Below, in pieces: positions 48,591 through 61,800 of a stretch of DNA of 64,000 nt. The DNA comes from Lucifuga dentata (taxonomy: Eukaryota; Chordata; Actinopteri; Ophidiiformes; Bythitidae). The notes under the pieces were generated by a model. The model had not been told where the DNA came from. It worked only from the letters and a program-made list of their open reading frames with translations, and made no database searches. The translations under genes were made by a program, and so were the position numbers. Numbering within the stretch: the stretch's first letter is position 1; every line of letters starts with the position of its first letter. Location of the stretch: contig VXCM01001349.1 of NCBI GenBank assembly GCA_014773175.1, positions 149,711 through 213,710 of the forward strand, written 5' to 3'.

Positions 48591-49585
48591 AACGGTTACT
48601 GACAAACGTTATGACTCATTTCTCTTTCATCAAATGCGAATCATCATGGATTAATGGTCAAGAGTAAACAGAAGATTCAATACATCTGCTGTACAATATG
48701 TAATGGTTAGATTTACTTGACCATTCCCTAAAAATACAATATCTATTTTTCCCAGATCTAGTTCAGTGATATATCTGATCACAGCTTTAAAAAATTGCAA
48801 AGATGTCTATATACATAGAGGAAGGGTGAATAAAATCACAAAAATAAATAAAGAATAAATCGTTGAATAAAAATGGCAATAGTTTGTGAAAAGGCAGATG
48901 GCAAGCCTTAACATTTTCCCTTTTGTCTTCAGTTTTTTCATGAGAAACCATGGCAACAAATTGATGGTTTGCAAAGACAGGAAATCGGAGAGGGAAAAGC
49001 AGGATGTCATGTCACGTAATCTGCTTCTGTCTAGCTGAGGTTCTGGAAATAAACAAACACAACAGATTGAGTCCAAATGACCAACCTGACTGTCATTTAT
49101 TTACATACAGTGTAATAGCTGTGTTATTCTGCTTTTTTCCCTTTTGTTTTTCACTGTCAAAACATTTTTAAATGAAGCTGAGAATATGTTTTTCATATGT
49201 AAAAAAACAAAAAACAAAAATAAACATTTTCAGGGTTTTAAATACTGTCTCTGGGTATCACAAACACAAGTTACAAATTTCAGTGACAAAACTAGTGACA
49301 AAAGTAAAGATAAATTAAAGTGATTTTTTTAAACCTTTATAAAATGAAGGTAGCATGTATGTATTTTCTTTATGCAGTTACACACAAGCGTCACTCCTCT
49401 GCAATATGTATAAAGTGTAATCTTGTTAATCTTACAGTTCCATCATGGATTAGGAGATTTTAATTTCAGATACAATTAGAAATTTGACTTTTTTTGTTGT
49501 TGTTGTTAGGCCACTAAGTCACTATTGAGAAATATGAGTGAAAACTATGAGGGTTCATCCCTATTCAGCAGTTTTATAAGTGTAG

Positions 49586-49790
49586 TCAGACCTCATCTCT
49601 CCTCCGTCCAGTGGTAGAAGGCCGCGAAACAACCCGTCCACCCAGAGACCCGTAGCCTGACATCTGATCCCTAGGCATGAAGCTAGACTGACCATATGTG
49701 ATTCCATTCTCATCTGGAGATGAAAATATAAAACTAATCATTTAAAGCACAGCTGTATACATTATTATGTGGATTAGAGCAATATTATTG

Positions 49791-49823
<33 letters not shown>

Positions 49824-52800
49824 ATACACTGATGGACGATGTTTCTTTCTATGCCTAAGGGGATTTGTGTGTGCTTGATGCATCACAATAATAACAGCAA
49901 ACATGTACATGAATTCCAGATGATAAAGTAACATGACATGTTGTTATGAAACAAAATTCATTTTTAATCACAGAACATCTATTTTTGCTTGTTTGATAGA
50001 CATATAATCATATTATAGAGGCCATAAAAAGTAATATTAAATTAATAGTAGTAGTGCTACATAGATTATTATGCAGCATATTGTACTTACCCTGTGATAT
50101 CCACTTTGAAGAGCCTCTCTTTTGGAGTGAGAAATGCTCTCCCCTCCTCTGAAGATTATGTGAATTGCTCCCATCTTTCCGTTCACTGTCTGTTCGGCTG
50201 CAACTCAACACATCAGCCAAGAGCTGCAGGGACTCGTGTGGGGGGGGAGGGGCTGGTGGAGGGGGGAGACCTGCGTGTGTTTGATCATTGAGAGAAATAC
50301 TGCTCTAAATGTAGCACTAAACAGCATTAATATCACAACTTGTTTAGCATTGTTGCACCAGAAATAATCCAGGATGAAACTTTAGGAACAAAGCTTGAAA
50401 GGTGTCTTATAAAAGGAATATCCCTTCTTTAGTTCTCATCTGGTGAAAGTAGAACAGAAGCTAGATTCAGTGTAATGTGTCATACCTGCTTGACCATGTT
50501 GGTCTCGCTGGAGTTGCCCATCCTTGGAGGTTTTCTTCTTAGTCCTGCTTCTGTGTGCCTGGGCCGCAGGGCTCGACTCAAGAGCCAGAGCAGGAGATTG
50601 TCCTGGCAAGAAAGCGCACTGATGTTAAAACTGAGCAGCACATTGAATAAATCTAACATGACTTTCACGAACAAATCCCCTGTGTTATGTTGCATCATAA
50701 AGTAAATTATGCGCAGTGCTGTGTGATTGTGCACTGCCTCTTGGGAAGTGACGGATTGAGTCAAGGATGTTATGTATAAGACTGAAAAATACCCTAAAAG
50801 ACTTTCTTACCTTTGCTCATGCTCTCGCCCTTGAAGCCCTCTGCCCACTGGCCTGTGTGGTAACCTTCAATGACATCTCGGACTTTGGTGTTGGTACACA
50901 GATCTGGGTTGGACTGGGTGACCTGAGAAACCAAATGATGATGGGCTAGCAGGTCAAAGTGTGGCATCCGTGGACTCTCACTGGGCTTGTGAGTGTCTCG
51001 TTGGGGGGAAGGCATCGTTGCTGTGGACTGCAGATTGTAGGACAGTTCATGTGCTTTGGAGTTCAGGATAGAGAGTTCTTCCCTGGACGTGCCCATCAGG
51101 TATGTTCTGGCAGGTAGCGGAGGACACCAGTCCTCTTCTTCCTCGTCAGAGCTACAGGATGGACATTAAGTAACACCAGCCTGAGTGTGTGTCTTAGATA
51201 GAAACATTGAACATGTGAAACCTACTTAGATATAAAACAATATACTGAAATTAGTTAGACCATTTTAACTTAAGTATCCTTAGCAATTTAAAAAACAAGA
51301 CTTCTTTAACTCCAATGGAAGTAGTATATGGTTATAGAGGACCTGAACCACCTCCATGACTTATGCTGCACTTTCATGCCATCAGGGTTAATTTAATGAT
51401 GGATGCATCATTGAAAATGGAAACTACTAATCCAGACTGTCAGATGGCTGTTAATGTCATTACAACAGACTTGGCATAGTCAGAACAGTCCTCCAATCCC
51501 ACCCTATTATGTCTGCAATCTAATCTGTCAGAACTAGTTAGAGGAGACGCTCCCTTCCATAACCCTGAAGCACAATCTACTCGATGCCTGCAGACATAAC
51601 TGTTCATTCAAAACCTCCCCAGACTCAAAACCTGACACAAGTTTTGTTTGACAGCCTTGGTGGAATTATAGTGCAGGTTTGACATTCATTTGCCTTAAGT
51701 CTCTCTGTCATGTAGGTGAAGTCTGAGGCCTTGAATCTAATAATAACCTAGAGTATTTATTGAATGTAAATGAGACAGTGCAAAAAGCAATCATGTTGAT
51801 GGAGGGTGATCTAAACTTTATGGTGGAAGAGAGCCTTGATGTGTAACATGGGAAGTGTTTAATGTTCACAGCAATAAGGCTCACCTGTGTTGTTCCTGTT
51901 CTTGGTCTGTCTTTGTATGACCTCTGTCTTTATTGGCAGGAAGAGGTAAAGACAAAACGCCCACCCAGGTAAGAGGAACCGGCTTGGATGTGGGCTCCAT
52001 TGATCTCTGCTTTACAGGTTTTTCTTTAAAGACAAAACACAAAAGTTATTGGTAGCTATAAGAATTGATGGTGTGTGTTATAATTGGAACACCTCAATCA
52101 TTCATCAGCTTAAACTCAGTTTAAAACATTCGACAGAATGCATTAAACTGCAGGTAACCATGACAAAACTTTAGCTTCACATTATGTTAACAGTTGATTC
52201 ACTAATAGAACCAAAGTAAGTGAACCTTTAAAACAAGTTGACAAATTAAACACAGCCTCCTTTTTGCCTTAAAAAAATGATAATGCAGCCCAAGGTGTTT
52301 TAATATAGAAAATATTAAACTTTGCTTTTCATTTACCTCATCCATTATTTTCATATATTGAACCACCATGTGCTTTTACTGATTTTATTTTTGATTATAT
52401 TAATAGAAGGCCCTCACCATTCGTTTTCTTTGTATGATGGAGTTTGGCATATTCAGACCCAGACTGACTGGACTTGATGGTCCAGTGGTCCAGGTCCTGA
52501 TCCAGACCTACAAGTCCACTGTTTGATAGTACTGGGTTGCTGCTATATGGGTCTGGACCAGTGGAGTAGGTGTCATAGTACGCCAGCAAGTCCTCCTCTG
52601 CAGCGGTGTTAATTGTGCTGTAGATGGGGCTTTCATTGGATGCCATGCTGTGTTTTTCTAACTGGTTTGGATAGTTGATGATGCCAACAGCTGTACAGTC
52701 AAGAAATATGTTACATAAATGATCATGATGATCTATTCAGTGAGACAAACAATCAACTTTGAAGGTCACAGAGCTCTTACCATTATAATATCTGTCTGAG

Positions 52801-55800
52801 TCCAGTTTGCCAGAGAAGCAGTTGACAGAGTCTTTGCCGTTAGAGCTGAGATTAGAAGCAGGCCAGGAGTCAGCCAGCCAGGGGTAGTTGCCCATGTTTG
52901 ATCCCAGCATTCCAGGCCTGGAAACACAACTGAGATCATATCATTGCTTTCCCAGTAAAACATAAACTTAGTATTATTTTTACTATTATCTTAAAGAAAT
53001 CATAATCTGCAGTATACCCTCCATTGATGATTCCAGATCCTTCACCATGAGCAAAGCCAGCTGAAAGAGCATATAAGAAAAAGGTCTTAGTTTGTACCAG
53101 AAACAATAAGTCTTACATCAGAAAAATATCTAATTTTCAAGAGAATTATGTTCAATTCCACATAAGCGGTTTTTCCCACATGGAACTTTGATATTTCATG
53201 AAGGACACACTGCTGACCTAATTCACAAGAAGGCTGATGTGTATATGGCTGCACTGCACCTAAGTGCAGATGTTATTCCAATAAGATGTAGTTTAAAGAT
53301 GCAGCTTCATCTCAAATAAAAAATATAATACAATCCATATATTATAATATAAAGTATACGTTCTTTTTATTGCAATCACAGTATATTCACAGACATCATC
53401 ATTATATAGGAATAAGAAGTAAATTAAAATTAAATGGTTATTGGACAGCCTTGGGCAGTCCATTGAGTGTTTGTGAACATGAACAAATATCTCTCAAAGT
53501 CAGAAAACAACTTTTATGTGTTTATGTATTTATTCGCCAAAGAGCATACTCTAAAATGAACTGTATACAACAGTCACTATTTTACATATGTTAAAGTGTG
53601 TATTCAATGTATTGTTTATGCCTGCATGAAAATTGCTCAGTGGAGATAAATACATTTTAATTAACTGATTATGCAATGAAAGTGTATGTATCACTTTGTG
53701 AAATACAAACTAAAATTGAAAACATTCATCACTACTGGAGACATCCCCAGACATCTATAATCAATTTTATAACTGTCATTTGTGGAAACTTGAATCTGTT
53801 GCTTTGCTCTACAGTGCAATAACAACAGCAGAGAGGTTTTGCTCTCTTACTTTTGCCTTTCATGAACAACAGATATAATAAATGAAATGTGACAGTTAGC
53901 ACATTAGAATGTCACACAAGCCGTTCAGTGATGACGGGGTNATAATAAATGAAATGTGACAGTTAGCACATTAGAATGTCACACAAGCCGTTCAGTGATG
54001 ACGGGGTATGTGAAAAGTGAAAATCCATTGTCAGTTAGGAAACAAGCTTTCTTATATTTCTACAATAGACAAATCTTTTCAATTTTCACCCTACTCACTA
54101 GTTGAGTAGGGTGAGTTGAGTCTGTAGTAGTCACTACTACAGACTCAACTGTTTTAGCACATAAATACACCACATTTCAGAAATTCATGTCATGTCATTT
54201 TCCAGTTTATACTTTGATCGCATGATCTGTGACATGATGCTAAAACCCACTTAACTATAAGAAAAAAAGGTTATTTTGACTTAATTATGCACCTGCAGGT
54301 GTGTATGCGAAAGAGGTAGTATAGTGTCCCAGCTGCTTCCTCCTGCGATGGCGGCAGTACATCCAACCACTGAAGCCCATCAGGACCAACCATGACGCTA
54401 CGCCCAATCCTGCGATGAAGGCTGGCTGGCGAACAACAGTTGTGATCTGCTCTGATAGGCTGAGGCTGCTCCCTTTCTTCACTGGAGTATTAGATTTGTC
54501 CAGTGGCGGGGCTGAGAGGATGACAAAATGATAACAGCCTAATTTATGAAAACCCCATGATACAGCAACGGCTGAGTAAAGAGCTGTTATTGCCTTTATT
54601 ATAAAGAACAATCACTAGATAATGTAACAGCAATTGTAAATCTTGCAAAAAATTAATGAAGAGGAAAAATATCAAATCACCAAAGAGCAACATGCCCACT
54701 AATTAGGAAAGAGTGCTTTAAAGCTGAGAAAACTGGCAAAAATTGTTAATATTTGACCATGGTTTTGACTAATTCTGATGGAAAAATGACCTGATTTTGT
54801 GTCAAATGAACAATTGTAATTTAACAAGTTTCACCTGGATTTTATATCCCCAGGCATCCAAAACCTGTTTCTACTGCAAGTTGACACCGTTTCCCGCAGT
54901 TTACAGTAAACAAGGTCATCTAGAAGCAAGGACAGCTCGGACTATGCCTCCAGTAAAATGTAGAGAGCATGCAAAAAAAAAGCAGTTAATTATGTGCCAG
55001 AGTTCCTCAAAAAATAAAATAACAGTAAGAAACCTACTGGGTTCACTCTACAGTATGTGCTATTTTCTTACATTCAAATGAATGTAAGAAAATAGCACAT
55101 ACAGTAAATAGCACATACAGAAAATAGCACATACAGTAAATAGCACATACTGTAACACATAACCCCCCCCCCCCCNCCCCCCCCCGAAAAAAAATCCCAA
55201 AGGCCCCAGTATACTTCATTTAAAGTAAAGCTTTCAGGCAAAAATATGTCTTGCATGGCTGAAGACTCCGGCTGTTGTGATGTTCTTTGTGCAGGGCCCC
55301 CAAGGCAAACTTTGTCTTTTGCATTTGTGATATCTACCCCTACCCATAAATTGGTCCAATTACCACATGGCTGTTTGTGTCAACGTTGAAGGACCAGCGG
55401 GCAGAAATCAACTTTTGTTTGACTGATTCATTACTTCCTCTGCTGCTGGAGCAACAGAGACAATTCTCAATCTTCCTTCCTACTCTGATCTAGAGAACTG
55501 GCGTACCTTCTCTTCTTTGACATAGTGTCACTCTGAAAACTTCACTGTTTCGGTGTTGATTGCAACTTAACACCTTTCACTTTTTCCACACTCAGAACAT
55601 CAATGTTGAAGCTGCCCCGCTATAAAGTCTTTCACACTACTGTCATCACACATACAGATTTCACTTGTGATAAAGTCGATTCACTCAGAGCTTATCTAGC
55701 CATATTTCTTTATCTACAGTGGTGGCAACAGTTTCAGTGACTCACTGAGAAGCAGATTGACAGGTGGACTCTGAGCGCCCACACCCAGGCTGGTGACAGC

Positions 55801-58800
55801 AGCTACCATGATGGTGTAGCTTGCATCAGGCAGCAGGCCCGTCAGCAGGATGGAAAGAACAGCTCCATCCACTGTTCGGTTAATCTGATTCTCCTCTTCC
55901 AGACTGTTGCCCAGACACCAGATCTGATAACAACCAGACACGAAGAGTTAATGTTTGAATTTCAGCATAGCCCATGATAATAAATCCTACAATTTCAAGA
56001 AAAAACTGAGTTCCTTTCATTTTTGTGGCACTGATCCATTATGTGTGAGTGCACCATGGAGAATGACAGGCAAAGATAAAAGGCAGAGGGATGTCAACGC
56101 AAAGACAGTGCAAGATTCAAAACCGTGATGTTGCATTCATGTTGTACTTGATGTGTTTAGTTCCTTTGGAACATTATGCCTGAGATGTATGTTCCGTATG
56201 GATTAACCATGCATGCATCATCCAAGTCAACTATCTGTGAAGTTTTAGTGGGGAAATTCTTTTTTCAGTGATTTAAAGTTCAATATAACAAAATAAATCC
56301 TTTTATACTACAAATATATAATCACATTTAATCAATTTAATTTTTCCATTTAATATTCCATTCCATTTTGATTTGATCTGAAGAAAACACAGGATGTTTT
56401 AGACTTAGGCTGATGAGCAGCCACATATAATAGGATCACAAAATTCATGAGTCCTGCACTCTTTTCTTATAACTTCAGCATGGAGAAGCAGATGGAAAGC
56501 AAGTCAACACAACAGAACTCTATGTCCCATGTTTTTTGGGGATTTTTTTTTTTTTGGAATAGCAGTTAGATGATTAATAATCAGTGTTCTGCTCACACTA
56601 AGGAACAGATAATCAGAACTCTGTTTTTTTTACAGAGCAAACTGATGACAGGGACAGTCAGTGTTCAGCTGAGAATCCGATGAGTCTCTTTCAGCATCAT
56701 TGCCTGTACTGGCAGCAGATAAGCAGCAATAAGTAATTACTAATTGGGAATTAAAATTAGTATCTAAACAGCGAATCTGAGCAATGGCTGTGTAAATTCA
56801 AGCTATTTTTACCCATTTGTTACAATCTACAGCTGGCGTCACTGATAAACAGTCTTGGGAAGAGAATAAAGCATCACTAGTGTTGTCTCAGGAGTTGGGT
56901 GTCGGAGATTGTTGTCTCACCTTGTACTCTCGAATGATCCCAGTCTGAATATTATGTGCCGGAGGCTCCCAGGACACACTGATACTGGAGCTATTAATGA
57001 GCTGCACCACTGATACAGCCTCTGGAGCAGCACTCAAAACTGGAGATGGTGATAAGAAAATGATATCAACTTTAACAATGATGGGGTATAATTCCAAAAA
57101 AAAAAAAAAAAAAAAGACAAAAGATCTCTCATTTCAATGGTGTCATTAAATGAAAAATAATATCAACTGAAGCTATTCAGCTAGCTTTACATACGATAAA
57201 GGATATGCAATTCTTACCCTCTTCAGGGGTACGCAGCAGCACCATGAGACTGTCATGGCCCTGTAACTCATTGAAGTAAGGACGAATTTTGACCTCATAC
57301 TCTGCATTGCTTTGCAAGTCAACTAAGATAGCACTGAGGTCAGATGTTGCCTCTACATCCTGGACTGACCAGGAACTGCCAATAGTTCGGTAATATATAC
57401 GGTATCCTTGAACATATCGAGACTGACGAGCCAACTGTAAAAAAACAGAAACAGTGATTCACATTCCCATCAATAATGAGAGGCAGATCCAGCTGTGTTT
57501 GTGCTTAATCTGTTTGTGTCACGTAATGTTTGGAGGAGTTTTTGAAGTTAATGTTTGAAGATTAGCGTGTCCTCCACGCTGCAAGCTGACTTTGAAAAGT
57601 AGAATTTTTTCATCAGCCAACTATTCTACTCACAGTCCAAGAAATCCTGCTGCTGGAAGGAGAGAGAATCACAGGCTTCTGCAGGTAGACAGACACCTCT
57701 CCTAATTCCCTCTGCACCTGTCTGTGGTCCACACCCTGTTCTGCAGGACTCCCATCTGAAACAACAAACACTTTCATTCAGCCAAGGCCAAAAACACAAA
57801 AGCACATCGCAGCTATTCAGCAAAAAATGCTTTTAGATGCAATCCAACATCGCTCAAGGCAAAGGAGAGTTACACTGAGAAAGCAATTCGTTTTTAAAAT
57901 AGCACATGAAAAGCAACATCTTAGTGTCAGTCCTACATCCAATATCTTAGGTCTAAAACACCTTTTCTACACAGAAAATGATGTTTTTCTACTCTTGTTG
58001 ATTTTAATGATCTGTGATGCATTACTCACCCTGCGTCCTGACAGGTTCAGAGATTGGGCTGGGGTCACTGAGGCCATAAGAATTGACAGCTCGGACGATA
58101 AATAGATAAACTGTGTTGGGGAAAAGTCCCACAACTGTGTGCTTCTCCTGCCTCACATGGTCTGCTACTGTTTGCCAGGTGCTGCCCACTGATTGGCTGG
58201 AGGGAAAAGAAACCACAGAGGTTGATGATTACATGAAGACACACAGCACAGTCTTTTTTTTTTTTTTCTCATTATCATCATTGAATTTTCTGTTATAAGA
58301 TGATAACACATGGATTTGCCTAAGTCACAACTAAATTTTAAGTAAATGATTTTGTGTAAGTTATGTTGCACTTGAAGGTCAGGATCTTTATCAGGAGGAT
58401 GCACACCTACTTTAACAGTACACTGATAGCCATAAACATACAGTTTGCAGTCTATAAAGTATATTTTGCTATATATGCTCTGTCCTCTACATGCAGTCAT
58501 GGTTTCTAACATTATCTAGCCAGCTATCTAATGATAATGAAGGATAATTAATGGATTTGATTACAACTCTTGTCCTACTGCTGATAACATATAGATAGCG
58601 TGATATCATGGACAGACAAAAGTGAAACTGACAATGTCAGAAGGGAAGATCTCACTTTTTAAAAAATTTTGCTAGGGGCAAGATGGCAATCACCATTAGG
58701 TTATGAAGTCATGATGTGATGAAACATTTTTATCACATGATCACGAGGAAAACGTGACATTGCAAGATAATGAGATAAATCACAAGCAGTCTTCAGATAA

Positions 58801-61800
58801 TGGGACTAACAAGGACAGTGCAACAGTCATATGCAAATCACACCACGTAGGCTATAATCAGAGGGAGCGAGTGCATAATCCTGGTTCAAAGTGTGATCTG
58901 GAGGCATCAACAGCCACTAACTGCAGGTAGACTGAATGAACAAATGAGTCCGTTGCTTTTCAGGTTTTGTGCATCCAAAAACCTTCATTCAAGGTCAATC
59001 TCAGTTTTCAGAAGAAACAATACAGGTTAATTTCTTCTTTCACTGCAGGAAGTTATATGAATGGCTTCTGAATGAGTCCAGTGAGGATACAAATAGCCTA
59101 ATGCTGTACACTGCTGGGACTATCGAACAGCGTGAGCGCAATTTAACATTTTCCTTAACTCAGTAGAAGAGAAAATGGGCAGGTAATTACAACAAGCAAG
59201 CCGCAGAATTTTTCTGTCATCCGTTTCTTCTTCTCCTGCCACCTTTCTCTCCAAATATTCTCCAGAGAAACAGTTCAGCCACTAAAAAAAAAAGACAGTT
59301 ACAAAAGAAATGCCCCATCAAGCATCTCTTCTGCATTTTTCCTTTTTCCTAAACTAAGAAAAATAGAAATGAGGAGCAACTGCTTAAAATTCTGAATGTA
59401 CTCTAAATGTTGTTGGTGTTGGTGCAACAGTAAGTGGATCTTGGACTCTCTAAAGGGAGAAAGTTATACAGTATCCATGACCAAATTCGCCACAGTGAGT
59501 TCTATTTCCACCTAGATCCTTGTGTGTGTGTGTGTGTGTGTGTTTATGTCCACACTTGTCCTATACCCTCTCACACACTTCTGTAATGATTGAACTCCCC
59601 AACTGGGTTAGCATCCCCCCTTCATTGCTGCAGGACAGAGTGCTGAGCTGACCGCTGCAGCAACTCTCCTCCATCTCATTCATTTTCTTTCTCACAATGC
59701 TCCAGATGGTTGTTACAGAGAAGATGACTCTCTTTGGATGCCACAGATACTGATGCAGTTTCACCTCATGACGTCATTTCACAGAACTGTTTCTCCTCCA
59801 GGCAGTCATGACTCATTTCCAAGATGTAATGATGCTAAATGAAGAAGATATTCCTTATATGGGAGCATGTACTGTAAGTATATAGTCTCATACAGCATAT
59901 GTACCTTTGTTGTAACTACAGATCCTACAACTGTTCTACACAAGTAGAGGCTTTCTTCTTTCTGAAATTCTACTTAAGTTACAAAATTAATGACAAAATA
60001 AAATTGTATTGGATATGCAACCAGGCAAAAGAATGGCTTAGGGGGCTCACTAACAAAGCTACCATTATGGAGAAATGTGAGCATTTAAAATATAGACTAC
60101 CTATGCAAAGTTTCTGGCTTCAAAATAAATTAAATAATGTATATAAATAAATGTAATAAAGGTCTCGCTTCTGACCCAACTACTGGATTTTTGAGACCAA
60201 TATCTGTATCAATGTTTGAGAGGAAAAACAATATATTGGCTAATATTCATTTTTTATACAAGCCTTTTGGTCATGATTCCCTTAAGTTTGGTTATTAAAC
60301 AGCAGTGGTGATGAAGCTACTGAAGCAGAATGTCTTAAAGCTAAATCATTAATTTTACTGTCAAACAGTAAAGATTACAGTCTAAACTTCTCACTTCACA
60401 TTACATCACTGAATTGTAAATAAACAATTTAAATACAACAAAAATGATGCAACAGCTTATATGATCAATCTATATATATATATTTTTTTTTTTTTTTTNT
60501 TTTTTTTTTTTTTTGCATATCTGTCAGCATATACGCTGATACTAATATATCTGTGATAAGCCAATATCAGCATATATGCTGTATTTCTTGTCTCTGTATC
60601 TGTGACATACCTGAAGGCCTCAATAATGTAGGAAACCACAGCAGCCCCACCCTCATGTAGATTGGACTGCCAGGTGAGGGTGACAGAGTTTTTGGTCACC
60701 TCGGTCACCACAGGCTTCTGAGGAGGCCCTGGAAGCTGGATAAACTCAGAGATCCTGGATACCGAGGAGACTCCATCCTCTGTTACGTAAACAAAGAAAA
60801 CAGCCATGCGATATAAGAATGAACCAATGCTAAGACAAAACTGAACTGTGATTCTATTAAGAACGTTGGACAGGAGAGACAGGATGTGGATAGTCTGAAT
60901 ACCTCTGACAGTCAACATCCCACTCCAGCTCGACTCCCCTGTGGCACTGGACACCATGCACGTATACATCCCCGAGTCTGTGTCCTGTTAGACAGGAGAG
61001 ACAAACCCATAAAATAGACTGAAGAATAAATAGTGAAAGGATGAAACAGTATCTTTCCCCAAAGGGAGACATAATCCATCCATCCATAAATTTTAAACAC
61101 TATCAAATAACACTTTTCACTAGCTAGACATCATGGCCCAGCAGCTCCCCTGAAAGCTTCACTGCATCACACCATGCTCCACCTGCCCTCCATTTACATT
61201 GTGAACTGCACTTTCCTGCATGCTTCACCGGCACAGTCAGTGTTAGCTCTAACCCTGGTCTGGCAGAGAGCCAGTCTGCTGGAGCAGACCATATGAGATC
61301 ATTCGCTGCAGTGCTGACCTCTGGCTGACAGACAGCACAGCATGTGGGCAGGTGAACATCTTTAGATGACTCTAACTACCACTAAAATATTGATGATGGT
61401 TAGGGGTAGCAGCGGGGTAAATATTTTTAGTCCCTCACTCTTCATCTCCGTTTCCTTTTTTCCCCCTCGTCATCCCCCTGATGCCACACTAATGCATCTC
61501 TTCTGTTCCATTGAGCACAATGCCATGGCAGATTTTACTCCACCTCAGTGGTGCACTGGACCAAAAGTTAATGCTCCTAGTTTGCTGAGCACCTCTGCTG
61601 AGCCTGGCACAGCCGGAGAATAAGGAGAGAGAAAGTGAATAAGCAGATCAGGGAGGAGATTTAATTAAAGCCTGTTAGATGATTAATCATCTATCGCCAA
61701 TCAATTAACAGGAAAGATGCTGCATCCTCCAGACTCTTGCTGACCTCGAGGTGGGGTTGCTGCATAAAGGGGCCACTGACTGCTCTTTCATCAAAGCTGA

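Larger units (their letters stand above)
45544..49585. other. spacer between lim2 5' end and robo3 3' end
   Basis: No supported coding exon. The right part should contain robo3 3' UTR (transcribed leftward). The left part holds the upstream region of lim2. It contains simple repeats and a poly(A) tract with an N at 46151. Confidence 0.55.

Noticed and set aside
50008..50220. Stand-alone minus-strand ORF with ATG near robo3 3' end
   Set aside because: It is in the robo3 frame but is part of exon 50091-50270 plus intron read-through, not a separate gene.
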